64,000 nt of DNA, taken from NCBI RefSeq assembly GCF_001278075.1, contig NZ_CP011340.1, forward strand, positions 4,960,001 to 5,024,000, read 5' to 3'. A model generated the notes under the pieces. That model was not told the DNA's origin. It ran no database searches and saw nothing but the letters and a program-made list of their open reading frames with translations. A program made the translations under genes and the position numbers. Of this stretch, positions 7,547-16,315 are shown in pieces; positions within the stretch are counted from its first letter, which is position 1, and the number at the start of each line of letters is the position of its first letter. Source of the DNA: Streptomyces pristinaespiralis (lineage in GTDB: Bacteria > Actinomycetota > Actinomycetes > Streptomycetales > Streptomycetaceae).

Positions 7547-9081
7547 CGGGGGTCGTTCCCTTCGGTCTCTGCGGCGTTGCGCGCCGCGGCTGTTGCGGAC
7601 TGGAGCGCCCCGAGCGCCGCGGCGGACTCCTCGGGGGTGCGGGCGGGCGCGGCGGGCGCTGCCGGTTCGGGGGCGGGCGCCGCGGAGGACGTCTCGGCGC
7701 GGACCCTGCGGCGGCGCTGCGGGAGCTGGTCGCCGTCCTGGGCGGGGTCGGGCACGGGCTCGTGGACGGGCTCGCCGCCGTGCGGGGCCGGGGGAGCGGC
7801 GCGGGCGACGGCGTCCGCGAACCGCGGTGGTGCCGCGTGCGGTTCAGGCTCGGTGGACTGCTCCGGGCCGGTGGGCTGCTCGGGGCCGGTGGTGGGCCGC
7901 GCCTGCCGGTCGAGCCGCGTCTGCGGGGCGGGCCGGTCCTGCCGGGCCGGCTGCGGCTGCTCCGTGTGCCGTGCCTGTTCGGCCGCGAGCTCGGGCTCCA
8001 CCGCGTTCCGGGTGGAGCGGGCGGCGCTGACGGCGGGCGGGTGCAGGACCGGGTCGATACGGCTCAGCAGATGGCTCTTGACGAGCAGCACCGCCCGTAC
8101 ACCGCCGTAGGGCGACGGCGTGGACAGGTCGACCGACACGTCGAACTGCCGGGTGAGCCGGCCGATCGCGGCCAGTCCCATCCGGGGCGGGTCACCGAGG
8201 TCGGACAGGAGGATCTGGTGGTCCCCGGCCACCAGCCGCTGCGCGGCGGCGCGTTCGTCGCTCGCCATGCCGACGCCCGCGTCGTCGACCGTCACCGTGA
8301 CGCCGTGGTGGACGCGTTCGAGGTTCACCACCACGGCGGTGTCCGGCGAGGAGTGGCGCAGCGCGTTGTCGAGCAGCTCGGCGACGATGATCGCCACCGG
8401 CTCCACCGCGTGCGACACGAGCGCGGTGCCGGGCTCGAGGTGGTTGTGCACCTGGACCCGGTGATAGCCGACGAGCCTGGCCTGTCCGCCCGTGACGGCG
8501 TCGACCAGGTGCGACTCCTCGCGGGCGAGCCCCACCCACGCCCCGCACACGACGGCGGCGACCTGGGCGCGGCGCAGCGACTGCTCGTTCTCGTGGTCGA
8601 GGGCGAAGAGGGTCTGTGCCAGCTCCGGATCGTCGTAGCGCTGCTGGAGTCCGCGCAGCACGTCCTGGAGCCGGTAGAGCCCGGCCTGGATCTCGCGGGT
8701 CGCGCCGCGCATACCGGCCCGGGCGGCGGCGTCGACGCGCTTGCGCTCCTGGGCCATGGCGGTGCGCAGCGCTTCGAGTACGGCCTCGGTGCCCGCGCCC
8801 GCGGGCCCGAGCGGTCCGGGCACCCGGACGTGCGGGTGGGCGGTCCGGGTGGCCTCCGCGGGCATCCGCTCCGCGGCGAGGTGGGCTATCTCGGCGGCGA
8901 AGGCCTGGGCGGCGCGGTCCAGTTCGTGCCGGGCGGCGTCGAGATGCGACCGGAGCGTGGTGATCTCCTCGCGCTGCCGGGCCCGTTCCCGCCGGGAGCG
9001 GATGAGCCCGCCTCCCAGGACGAATGCCGACAACGTCCCGGCGGCCAGGCCGCCGGCGGCCAGGTCCGGTATCTCGATCAT
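7543..9081 (-). CDS. cvnA: Conservon sensor histidine-kinase-like protein CvnA
   Basis: 512 residues from ATG 9081 (MIEIPDLAAGG). One N-terminal membrane helix (about 8-25) followed by basic SRRERARQ, a long helical dimerisation region (30-210), then a HATPase_c domain with N-box VAELLDNALRHSSPDTAV and G-box DDAGVGM. The last 140 residues are Pro/Glu-rich linker. No separate response regulator is present; conservon CvnA proteins are thought to signal through CvnB-D. It is the first gene of the operon; about 255 bases upstream lies the afsS-like gene in the same direction. Confidence 0.92.
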   Translation of the reverse strand: MIEIPDLAAGGLAAGTLSAFVLGGGLIRSRRERARQREEITTLRSHLDAARHELDRAAQAFAAEIAHLAAERMPAEATRTAHPHVRVPGPLGPAGAGTEAVLEALRTAMAQERKRVDAAARAGMRGATREIQAGLYRLQDVLRGLQQRYDDPELAQTLFALDHENEQSLRRAQVAAVVCGAWVGLAREESHLVDAVTGGQARLVGYHRVQVHNHLEPGTALVSHAVEPVAIIVAELLDNALRHSSPDTAVVVNLERVHHGVTVTVDDAGVGMASDERAAAQRLVAGDHQILLSDLGDPPRMGLAAIGRLTRQFDVSVDLSTPSPYGGVRAVLLVKSHLLSRIDPVLHPPAVSAARSTRNAVEPELAAEQARHTEQPQPARQDRPAPQTRLDRQARPTTGPEQPTGPEQSTEPEPHAAPPRFADAVARAAPPAPHGGEPVHEPVPDPAQDGDQLPQRRRRVRAETSSAAPAPEPAAPAAPARTPEESAAALGALQSATAAARNAAETEGNDPR

Positions 9082-9337
9082 CGAATTAGACCTCGGGAGA
9101 GCAGGGTGTGGGGGCGCCGTGAGGCGCGCCCGCCAAGTACACACTGCCGCTGAGCAGTTGCGCTCGGTTTCTGCCGAAGATCCTTTGGTTTTGTCCGGTC
9201 GGTGGCCCATTGCTTACGAAGTGTCTGAGTGTGGCTCAGGACACAGTCGTCAACGGCCGCCCGGAGACATGCCACGGCCGCGGCGGCTCCCCCTCCGCGC
9301 CGCCGCGGCCGTTCCCCGTCGTGTTTGGCTTCGTGTG

Positions 9338-9466
9338 TCAGACCTGCGGCGGAGCCGGGGCGTGGTGGTCGCCCATGGTCGTGATGGTGGTGTCGGCGGG
9401 CGGCACGGGCGCGTGGTGGTCGCCCATCGTGGTGATCTCTTCGCGGTCCTGCTTGTTGGTGCTCAT
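9338..9466 (-). CDS. afsS: AfsS-like small protein with two TTMGDHHAP repeats
   Basis: 42 residues, ATG 9466 preceded by GGGGGA four bases upstream. The peptide holds two direct copies of I-T-T-M-G-D-H-H-A-P-x-P-P. S. coelicolor AfsS, a short pleiotropic activator of antibiotic production transcribed by AfsR, is built from similar TT-x-GD-x-H repeats and sits just downstream of afsR, exactly as here. The family call comes from repeat plus synteny; I recall AfsS having three repeats, so this may be a shorter variant. How AfsS acts is not established. Confidence 0.8.
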   Translation of the reverse strand: MSTNKQDREEITTMGDHHAPVPPADTTITTMGDHHAPAPPQV

Positions 9467-9498
9467 GTCGTCCCCCATGGGATAGCCGATGACCGGAG

Positions 9499-9544
9499 GG
9501 CCTTCCGGCCGGCGACTCCCCCGAGGGTCGCCGGACGGAAGGCC
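9499..9544. promoter_or_regulatory. Large hairpin in the afsR-afsS intergenic region (afsS leader)
   Basis: Arms GGCCTTCCG (9499-9507) and CGGAAGGCC (9536-9544) enclose a second pairing, CCGGCGAC with GTCGCCGG, making a long stem. It lies about 33 bases before the afsS start on the transcribed strand. It may be an afsR terminator with read-through, or a leader structure affecting afsS translation. Confidence 0.55.
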
Positions 9545-9631
9545 GGTGGACCTGTCACCCCGCTGAGGCGCCGGCCCGAGTGATCCGTCTGCCCCCCGAC
9601 GCGACGGATCGAATGCATGAAGCATGTCGGA

Positions 9632-9653
9632 CGAGCATAAACATTCGATGAAC
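9632..9653 (-). promoter_or_regulatory. Candidate AfsR/PHO-box type operator: two adjacent 11-mers
   Basis: On the minus strand two abutting 11-mers read GTTCATCGAAT (9653-9643) and GTTTATGCTCG (9642-9632). AfsR and PhoP are known to bind 11-bp direct repeats of GTTCAyC type in the afsS promoter of S. coelicolor. The site is about 165 bp before afsS and only 100 bp after the afsR stop, where an afsS promoter is expected. Confidence 0.5.
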
Positions 9654-9752
9654 GCCCTGCCCGGCGCCCTGCCCCTGCGGCTGCACCGAGCCTGCCGCGT
9701 CCTGGGACCGCCGTACCGGACCCGGCCCCGACGGGCCGTGTCCCGCGGGCCG

Positions 9753-12698
9753 TCAGGCGGCACCGCTGAGGGGCTCCAGCAGTGTGCGGACCTCTTCCGC
9801 CTCCGCCGCACCCGTCTGCTCGTGGAGGAACAGCGCGTCCCGCCAGCACGCACGCGCGCGGTCCGCCTGCCCCAGCGCGTCCAGGGCCAGTCCCAGCGTG
9901 GTCAGCACCTTGCCGCGGGTCCGGTCGCCGCCGATGCAGCCCATCGCGAGCGCCTGTTCCGCGTGCTGCGCGGCCCGTGCGGGGCGGCGTGCGGAGAGAT
10001 GCGCCTGGGCGATGCGGAAGTGGGCCGTGCCCTCCCACAGGCGCTGCCGGTTCGACTCGAACAGGCTCAGCGCCTCCGACAGTTGCTCCAGGGCGTCCGT
10101 GTGGCGGCCCGCCTGTGTCAGCGCGACCCCGAGGGCGTAACGGGCGTTGGCCAGCCGGAGCGTGTGGCCGATCCTGTCGTAGATGGCGATGCCCTGCTCC
10201 GCGAGGGAGATCGCCTGGGTGATGCGGCCGGTGGCGACGTGGATGCGGGAGAGGTTGGACAGGGCGCTCGCCTCGCCGGGCAGGTTGCCGTCGAGACGCG
10301 AACCCTCCATGGCGCGTCGCAGGTGCTCCTCGGCCTCCTGGTTGCGTCCCTGTATGAAGGCGATGATGCCCCGGTCGTTGTCCGACCAGTAGACCGGCGC
10401 CGGGTCGTTCACCGACCGGGCCAGTACCGCCGCCTGGGCCGCCTCCTCGTCCGCCTCGTCGTAACGGCCCGCCACGAGATGGACGTTGGTCATCGACGTA
10501 CGGGCCCTGCCCTCGGTCCGCGTGTCGCCCGCGGCCCGTGCGGCCTCGACCGCCCCGCAGGCCACGGACTCGTAGACCTTCGAGTTCGCTCCCGACTCGG
10601 CGAGGTTCTGGACGGCCCACAGCAGGTCGACCGCCCGCCGCAACTGCGGTCCGGGGGACGCCTGCCGGGCGCAGGCGAGGAGGCAGTGGGCCTCCGCGTA
10701 GAGCCAGTCCTGGGCGTCGTCGAGGTGCGCGAACTCGAGCCCGGCGTCACCCGTCGGCTCCAGGTGCACCACCAGCCGGTCGCCGGGCCGCTCCATGGCG
10801 AAGACCCGGGCCGCCGTCGCCAGGTAGAAGTCCAGCAGGTGGGAGACGGCGGCCTCCCTGGCCGCCGCGGACTCGTCGCGCTCCGCGCATGCACGCGCGT
10901 AGAGCCGCACGAGGTCGTGGTAGCGGTACCGGCCGGGCGCCGCGGACTCCAGCAGGGACGTGTCGACCAGCGCCTCGAGCAGGTCCTCCGTCTCGTGCGG
11001 CGGCAGTTCCAGCACGGCCGCCGCCGCGGCGAGCGAGATGTCCGGGCCGTCCGCCAGGCCCAGCAGGCGGAACGCCCTGGCCTGGGCGGGCTCCAGCTGG
11101 CCGTAGCCCAGTTCGAAGGTGGCCTTCACCGCCAGGTCACCGGCCTGGAGCTCGTCGAGGCGGCGCCGCCCGTCGGCCAGCTTGGCCGCGAGGACCGAGA
11201 CCGTCCAGGTGCGGCGGGCCGCCAGCCGCGAGGCGGCGATACGGATGGCGAGCGGCAGGAACCCGCACGCCGCGACCACGTCCAGCGCCGCGTCCCGCTC
11301 CGCACCGACCCGCTCCGCACCGACGATCCGGGTGAACAGCTGGAGGGCCTCCTCCGGGGACATCACGTCCAGGTCGACGAGGTGCGCGCCCGCCAGGTCG
11401 ACCATCCGCACCCGGCTGGTGATCAGCGCGGCGCAGCCGGCCGTGCCGGGCAGCAGGGGCCGGACCTGGGCGGCGTCGCGGGCGTTGTCGAGCAGCACCA
11501 GGATCCGTCGCCCGTCCAGGGCGGAGCGGTAGAGGGCCGCGCGTTCGTCCAGGGTGTCCGGGATCGCGGAGTCGGGTGTGCCGAGGGCGCGCAGGAACGC
11601 GCCGAGGACCGTCTCCGGCTCCGCGGACCGGTTGCCGGTGCCCTGGAGGTCGACGTACAGCTGCCCGTCGGGGAAGTGCTTGCGCGCCTGGTGGGCCACA
11701 TGGACGGCCAGGGTGGTCTTGCCGACGCCGCCGATGCCCGCGAGGGCGGACACCGCCATCACCGACCCCTCGGCGGTGGCAAGTTGACCGCCCAGTTCCT
11801 GCACGAAGGACGTCCGGCCGGTGAAGTCCGGCACGGTGGCCGGCAGCTGGGCGGGCCGGGTGGTCTGCGGGGCGGGCGCCGGCTCCTGCGGAGAACGGGC
11901 GAGTTCGGCGTCGGCCCGCAGGATCCGCTGCTGCAGGCTGGAGAGTTCGGGCCGCGGGTCGACGCCCAGTTCCTCTGCGAGCAGCCGGCGGGTGTCGGCG
12001 TAGACGGCGAGTGCCTCCGCCTGGCGTCCGCTGCGGTACAGGGCGAGCATCAGCAGTTCGCGCAGCCGCTCGCGCAGCGGGTGGGTCGCGGTGAGCGCCG
12101 TGAGCTCGGAGACGGCCTCGGCGTGCCGGCCGACCTCGAGGTCGATGTCGAGCCGGGTCTCGAGCAGTTGCAGACCCCACTCGACGAGCCGGGTGCGCTG
12201 GTTCTCCGCATACGGCCCCGGCACGTTGGCGAGCGGCTCGCCGTCCCACAGGTTCAGCACCTTGTTGAGCAGCGCCCGTGCCTGGGTACGGTCGCCGGCG
12301 GCGTTCGCCTTGTACGCCTCCGCCGCGAGTTCCTGCGCGACGGCGAGGTCGAGGGCTTCCCTGCCGATGCGCAGCGCGTAGCCGCCCGACTCGCTGACCA
12401 GGGTGTCGGGGTCGAGCGCCTTGCGCAGCCGGGAGGCGTACGTGCGGACGGCGGCGAGGGCCTGGGAGGGTGGTTCCTCGCCCCAGATCGCGTCGATCAG
12501 CTCGTGGGCGGTGGCGGTGCGCCCGTCGCGGAGCAGCGGCGCGACGAGCAGGGCGCGCTGCTGCGGCGAGCCGGGCGGCAGGGTCTCTCCGCCCCGCCGC
12601 ACCCGTACCGGTCCGAGCACGCTGAAGTACAGCTCGGCGTTCTCGCTCCCGAGCGGAGCGCGCTGGTTCGGTACGCGTGGCCCGCTGTCACGGTCCAT
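9753..12698 (-). CDS. afsR: AfsR-type SARP regulator (DNA-binding, NB-ARC, TPR)
   Basis: 981 residues, close to AfsR (about 990). Order: OmpR-like winged helix (about 27-110, ending in TYASRLRKALD), bacterial transcriptional activation domain (115-265), NB-ARC ATPase with Walker A GIGGVGKTTLA near 320-330 and Walker B ILVLLDNA, then C-terminal TPRs (about 640-975). The N-terminus MDRDSGPRVPNQR resembles known AfsR. In S. coelicolor AfsR is phosphorylated by AfsK and switches on afsS; no kinase gene adjoins here. The small repeat peptide downstream supports orthology over a generic NB-ARC SARP. Confidence 0.9.
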   Translation of the reverse strand: MDRDSGPRVPNQRAPLGSENAELYFSVLGPVRVRRGGETLPPGSPQQRALLVAPLLRDGRTATAHELIDAIWGEEPPSQALAAVRTYASRLRKALDPDTLVSESGGYALRIGREALDLAVAQELAAEAYKANAAGDRTQARALLNKVLNLWDGEPLANVPGPYAENQRTRLVEWGLQLLETRLDIDLEVGRHAEAVSELTALTATHPLRERLRELLMLALYRSGRQAEALAVYADTRRLLAEELGVDPRPELSSLQQRILRADAELARSPQEPAPAPQTTRPAQLPATVPDFTGRTSFVQELGGQLATAEGSVMAVSALAGIGGVGKTTLAVHVAHQARKHFPDGQLYVDLQGTGNRSAEPETVLGAFLRALGTPDSAIPDTLDERAALYRSALDGRRILVLLDNARDAAQVRPLLPGTAGCAALITSRVRMVDLAGAHLVDLDVMSPEEALQLFTRIVGAERVGAERDAALDVVAACGFLPLAIRIAASRLAARRTWTVSVLAAKLADGRRRLDELQAGDLAVKATFELGYGQLEPAQARAFRLLGLADGPDISLAAAAAVLELPPHETEDLLEALVDTSLLESAAPGRYRYHDLVRLYARACAERDESAAAREAAVSHLLDFYLATAARVFAMERPGDRLVVHLEPTGDAGLEFAHLDDAQDWLYAEAHCLLACARQASPGPQLRRAVDLLWAVQNLAESGANSKVYESVACGAVEAARAAGDTRTEGRARTSMTNVHLVAGRYDEADEEAAQAAVLARSVNDPAPVYWSDNDRGIIAFIQGRNQEAEEHLRRAMEGSRLDGNLPGEASALSNLSRIHVATGRITQAISLAEQGIAIYDRIGHTLRLANARYALGVALTQAGRHTDALEQLSEALSLFESNRQRLWEGTAHFRIAQAHLSARRPARAAQHAEQALAMGCIGGDRTRGKVLTTLGLALDALGQADRARACWRDALFLHEQTGAAEAEEVRTLLEPLSGAA

Positions 12699-12819
12699 AG
12701 GTGCCCCCTGCCGGTACTGCCGGAATCGCCCTCGACAGTCTGCCTTGTTGGGGGTGGCCGCGTCAGCAGCGGGGCGGCTGCGTCTGCTGTCGTCCGCCGG
12801 GCCGTACGGTCCGCTCTGA

Positions 12820-13620
12820 TCAGGGGCGATAGACCGTGCCGGGTTCGGGTGCGGCCGGTGCGAGCAGCTGGGTGACCGTGACGAAGGTGTAACCGCGCTT
12901 CTTCAGCTCGGTGATGATGCCGGGCACGGCGGGGACCGTGCCGTCGTAGATGTCGTGCAGCAGGATGATGCCGTCGCGTCCGGCCTGGTCGAGGATGCGC
13001 TTCTCGATGAGCGCGCTGTCGGTCGTGGAGTAGTCCTTGGCGGTGGCGCTCCACAGGACCTGGGAGAGGCCGAGCTCCTTGCTGACGGCCTTCACCTCGT
13101 CGTCGGTGCGGCCCTGCGGCGGGCGCATCAGCCGCGGCTTCTCACCGGTGATCTCCTCTATGGCGTCCTGGGTGCGGCCGAGTTCCGCGCGTATCTCTTC
13201 CTTGTCGAGCTTGTCGAGCCGCTGGTGGGTCCAGGTGTGGTTGGCGACCTCGTGGCCCTCGGCGGCGAGGCGGCGCACCACGTCGGGGTACTTGAGCACG
13301 TGGTTCTTGCCGAGCAGGAAGAAGGTGGCGGGCACCTTCTCCTTCGCGAGGTGGTCGAGCAGCCGGGGGGTGTCCTTGCCGGGGCCGGCGTCGAAGGTGA
13401 GCGCTATGCACTTGGCCTTCTCGCAGTCGACGGACGGCGCACCGGAGCCCCTGCCCTTCTCGCTCGCGAGCGGTTTCCCGTCGGAGCCGGCGGCGTCGGA
13501 GCGGGCGTCCGCCGGCGAGGTGCTGTCGACGGAGCAGCCGGTGAGCGCGAGGGTCAGCGTGAGCGCTGCGGCGAGGGCCGGGACAACCCGGGACCCGGTT
13601 CTGTACGTCCTTGAGGGCAT
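12820..13620 (-). CDS. Polysaccharide deacetylase family lipoprotein
   Basis: 266 residues from ATG 13620, preceded by GGGGAG. A lipoprotein signal peptide ends in the lipobox LTG-C at about residue 28, then a Ser/Gly-rich linker. The NodB domain (about 65-255) shows motif 1 TFDAGPG, motif 2 HTWTH, and motif 3 MRPPQGR, in which Asp, His and His bind metal. Expected to de-N-acetylate cell-wall or secreted glycans on the outer face of the membrane. Motif 1 has DAG instead of DDG, as in a subset of active enzymes. A palindrome at 13719-13735 lies 100 bases upstream. Confidence 0.9.
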   Translation of the reverse strand: MPSRTYRTGSRVVPALAAALTLTLALTGCSVDSTSPADARSDAAGSDGKPLASEKGRGSGAPSVDCEKAKCIALTFDAGPGKDTPRLLDHLAKEKVPATFFLLGKNHVLKYPDVVRRLAAEGHEVANHTWTHQRLDKLDKEEIRAELGRTQDAIEEITGEKPRLMRPPQGRTDDEVKAVSKELGLSQVLWSATAKDYSTTDSALIEKRILDQAGRDGIILLHDIYDGTVPAVPGIITELKKRGYTFVTVTQLLAPAAPEPGTVYRP

Positions 13621-13718
13621 GGTGAGTCTCCCCGTTCGTGGCGGCGCGATGGCGCGGCGGTGTGCCGGTCGTACGGAATCCGGCCGTGGGCCGGTGGTCG
13701 TCCGTACTCGCCGGTGAC

Positions 13719-13735
13719 TATACACAGCGTGTATA
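13719..13735. promoter_or_regulatory. 17-bp palindrome TATACACAGCGTGTATA
   Basis: Perfect 7-3-7 inverted repeat, AT-rich against the background, in the divergent gap between the deacetylase and the amidohydrolase. Unlike the CTGACG palindromes it is single in the window. It could be an operator or a promoter -10 region for the deacetylase transcript. Confidence 0.5.
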
Positions 13736-13781
13736 CGTGGCGTTCATAGTGGGGCCCGCCGATGGGGCCCGGACTCAATAG

Positions 13782-13796
13782 CTGACGCATCGTCAG
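13782..13796. promoter_or_regulatory. Palindromic operator, site 2 (CTGACGCATCGTCAG)
   Basis: Six-base arms CTGACG/CGTCAG around CAT, ending 20 bp before the amidohydrolase ATG. The left half-site CTGACG is also the predicted -35: 17 bp later comes TACCTT (13805-13810), then six bases to ATG. Confidence 0.75.
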
Positions 13797-13804
13797 ATCG
13801 GCGC

Positions 13805-13810
13805 TACCTT
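13805..13810 (+). promoter_or_regulatory. Predicted -10 element of leaderless amidohydrolase gene
   Basis: TACCTT is 17 bp after CTGACG of the operator and six bases before ATG 13817, with no Shine-Dalgarno. The geometry is the same as upstream of the gene at 1981. Confidence 0.4.
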
Positions 13811-13816
13811 GGGACG

Positions 13817-15037
13817 ATGGAGACCTTCCCCAAGATCATCTCGGTGGACGATCACACGGTGGAGCCCCCCGGCGTCTGGCGGGACCGGCTCCCGTCGAAA
13901 TACGCCGGCACGGGCCCCCGCATCGTCCGCGCGCCCCTGAAGGAAATGACCTTCATGGGCGGCAGGTTCGCCCCCGTCATGGGAGCCCCCGGCGACGAGG
14001 GACCGGTCGGCGACTGGTGGGTCTACGAGGACCTGCACCGGCCGCTCACCCGCCTCGACACCGCCGTCGGCTACGACCGCGACGAGATCAAGCTGGAGAT
14101 CATCACCTACGAGCAGATGCGCCCGGGCTCCTACAGCGTCCCGGACCGGCTCGCCGACATGGACGTCAACCACGTCCGCTCCGCGCTCTGCTTCCCCACC
14201 TTCCCGCGCTTCTGCGGCCAGACCTTCACGGAGGCCGCCGACCGCGAGCTCGGGCTGCTGTGCGTGCGGGCCTACAACGACTGGATGGTGGAGGAGTGGT
14301 GCGGCCCCGAGGCGCGGGGCCGGCTCGTACCGCTGACCCTGATCCCGCTGTGGGACGCGGAACTGGCGGCCGCGGAGGTCCGCCGCAACGCGGCGCGCGG
14401 CGTGCGCGCCGTCGCGTTCTCCGAGATACCCCCGCACCTCGGGCTCCCGTCCGTCCACACCGACGCGTGGGACCCGTTCCTCGCCGCCTGCGACGAGACC
14501 GGCACGGTCATCGCCATGCACATCGGCTCCTCCAGCCGCATGCCCTCCACCTCGGCGGACGCGCCTCCCGCCGTCGGTTCGACCATCACCTTCGCCAACT
14601 GCTGCTTCTCCATGGTCGACTGGCTGATGAGCGGCAAGCTCGAGCGCTTCCCCGGACTGCGGATCATGTACGCGGAAGGCCAGATCGGCTGGATCCCGTA
14701 CATCCTGGAGCGGGCGGACGTCGTCTGGGAGGAGAACCGCGCCTGGGGCGGGGTGGCGGACAAGGTCACCCGGCCGCCGTCCGAACTCTTCGCCGAGCAC
14801 GTCTACGGCTGCTTCTTCGACGACGCCTTCGGCCTCAGGAACCTGGACGCGATCGGGGCGGGGAACGTCCTCTACGAGACGGACTACCCGCACTCCGACT
14901 CGACCTGGCCGAAGTCGAAGGAGGTCGGCGAGTCCCAGATGGGCCACCTGCCGCAGGACGTGGTGGAGAGGATCGTGGCGGGCAACGCGATCGACCTGCT
15001 GGGGCTGACCGAGGACGGTCTGTGGCCGGGCCCGTAG
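13817..15037 (+). CDS. Amidohydrolase-2 family metal-dependent hydrolase (ACMSD-like fold)
   Basis: 406 residues. It begins KIISVDDHTVEPPGVWRDRLP, the N-terminal D-x-H metal motif of amidohydrolase 2. Later features are IAMHIGSSS, MYAEGQIGWIPYILERAD, and the C-terminal ETDYPHSDSTWP with the final Asp ligand. Relatives hydrolyse or decarboxylate ring-cleavage and cyclic intermediates. Its promoter carries the shared operator, placing it in the same putative regulon as the acyl-CoA ligase and LLM genes. It is single and convergent with the Uma2 gene. The reaction is unknown. Confidence 0.85.
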   Translation: METFPKIISVDDHTVEPPGVWRDRLPSKYAGTGPRIVRAPLKEMTFMGGRFAPVMGAPGDEGPVGDWWVYEDLHRPLTRLDTAVGYDRDEIKLEIITYEQMRPGSYSVPDRLADMDVNHVRSALCFPTFPRFCGQTFTEAADRELGLLCVRAYNDWMVEEWCGPEARGRLVPLTLIPLWDAELAAAEVRRNAARGVRAVAFSEIPPHLGLPSVHTDAWDPFLAACDETGTVIAMHIGSSSRMPSTSADAPPAVGSTITFANCCFSMVDWLMSGKLERFPGLRIMYAEGQIGWIPYILERADVVWEENRAWGGVADKVTRPPSELFAEHVYGCFFDDAFGLRNLDAIGAGNVLYETDYPHSDSTWPKSKEVGESQMGHLPQDVVERIVAGNAIDLLGLTEDGLWPGP

Positions 15038-15146
15038 GCGACCGCCCGGCGGTCCCGTCACGCACCGCCCGGCGGGCAATCGTGTTGAGCGTCCCGCACG
15101 CCGCGTGCTACCTGGTGCCGCCTACCTGGTGGCGCCCGTTCTCCGG

Positions 15147-15746
15147 TCAGCCTTCGCCGGGCGCCTGGAACCCGGTCGTGTCGACGTGGCAGTCGAACGG
15201 GGCAGGGATGTGGATCTTCTCGCCGAACGGCACGGTGAGGTGGGAGGCATATCCCTTCGGGGTCGGCGACCAGTAGACGGTGGCGCTGTCCTCCTGCATG
15301 TCGAGCAGGAGGTAAACAGGAACACCGGCCTTGCCGTAGCGCTCGACCTTGTCGGTGAGATCGTCGTCGCGCGTCGAAGGAGAGGTCAACTCGGCGACGA
15401 AGGAGAGCCCTTCCCCGTCCAAATGGCGGCTTGTCGTCCGCCGCGTCTGACGGTGAGCCGCGTGGACGTCGGGGCCGTAGGCCCGCTCCACGCCGGGGAA
15501 CACGTAGAGCGCGGGGGCGGAGCTGATCCGGTGGCCCTCCGGAAGGCGGGGGCGCAGCTGATCGCAGACCAGGTCCATGACGTCGAGGTAGTACGCCTTC
15601 GACCATGGTGACACGACGATGTTCCCCCTGATGATCTCGGCGTTGAAGCCGTCGGGCACGTTCAGCTCGTCGAGGGCTGCGCACAGCTCCTCGAAGCGGC
15701 GGGGGTCGGTGCCGTCTGTCGTCGGGCGTTCCAGCATCACCGTCAT
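15147..15746 (-). CDS. Uma2 family endonuclease-fold protein (DUF820)
   Basis: 199 residues from ATG 15746, with GGGAGG six bases upstream. It has the restriction-endonuclease-like Uma2 pattern: GNIVVSPWSK, PDVHAAHRQ (acidic residue), ELTSPSTRDDDLTDKVERYGKAGVPVYLLLD, then YWSPTPKGY. Streptomyces genomes hold dozens of Uma2 genes; their role is not established. It breaks the catabolic stretch and has no shared operator. Confidence 0.88.
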   Translation of the reverse strand: MTVMLERPTTDGTDPRRFEELCAALDELNVPDGFNAEIIRGNIVVSPWSKAYYLDVMDLVCDQLRPRLPEGHRISSAPALYVFPGVERAYGPDVHAAHRQTRRTTSRHLDGEGLSFVAELTSPSTRDDDLTDKVERYGKAGVPVYLLLDMQEDSATVYWSPTPKGYASHLTVPFGEKIHIPAPFDCHVDTTGFQAPGEG

Positions 15747-15881
15747 GATGCGCCTCCCTCGCATGGCGGGCCAGTCGATACTCAGCGTAGCGGGCCGGTG
15801 TGACACGGGTGGCCGAACAAGCAGGGACAGCCGCACCCGGGTCGTCTACCCGGAACGGCCCCCGACCGGCACCATCAGGGC

Positions 15882-16295
15882 ATGACGCTCTCCACCGCAG
15901 AAGCGGGCAAGATCCTCGCCGACAGCTTCGCCCCCTGGGTCCTCGAACTCGGCCTGTCCGTCGAGGAGACGGGCGACCTGCACGCCGTGCTGCGGCTGCC
16001 CTGGTCCGACCGGCTCGCCCGGGAGGGCGGCGGGATGTCCGGGCAGGCGCTGATGGCCGCGGCGGACACGGCGACCGTGATCGCCGTGTCGTCGGCGCGG
16101 GGCGCCTTCGTCCCGATGACGACGGTCCAGCAGTCCACCAGCTTCCAGCGGGCCGTCGTCGGCGCCGACGTCCTGGTCGACGCCCGGATCACCAAGCTGG
16201 GCAAGCGCATGGCCTTCGCCGAGATCACCATGGCCGCCGAAGGTTCCGCGGAGCCGGCCGCCCGCGCCTCGACGGTGTACGCGCTGCTCGGCTGA
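15882..16295 (+). CDS. PaaI-type hotdog thioesterase
   Basis: 137 residues. Hotdog fold with GGGMSGQALMAAADTATVIAV helix and VQQSTSFQRAVVGADVLVDARI strands, the PaaI/YigI pattern. Such enzymes hydrolyse acyl-CoA thioesters, often aromatic or stalled intermediates, and free CoA. It lies directly before the LLM gene, but the doubled operator starting 21 bp after its stop suggests the LLM gene has its own promoter. Confidence 0.85.
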   Translation: MTLSTAEAGKILADSFAPWVLELGLSVEETGDLHAVLRLPWSDRLAREGGGMSGQALMAAADTATVIAVSSARGAFVPMTTVQQSTSFQRAVVGADVLVDARITKLGKRMAFAEITMAAEGSAEPAARASTVYALLG

Positions 16296-16315
16296 GGCCG
16301 CTGCGCCACCCTTGC

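Noticed and set aside
9624..12875. 1083-codon ORF antisense to afsR
   Set aside because: It is a GC-skew shadow: low-complexity Arg/Gly/Pro-rich translation opposite a gene with clear SARP, NB-ARC and TPR domains.
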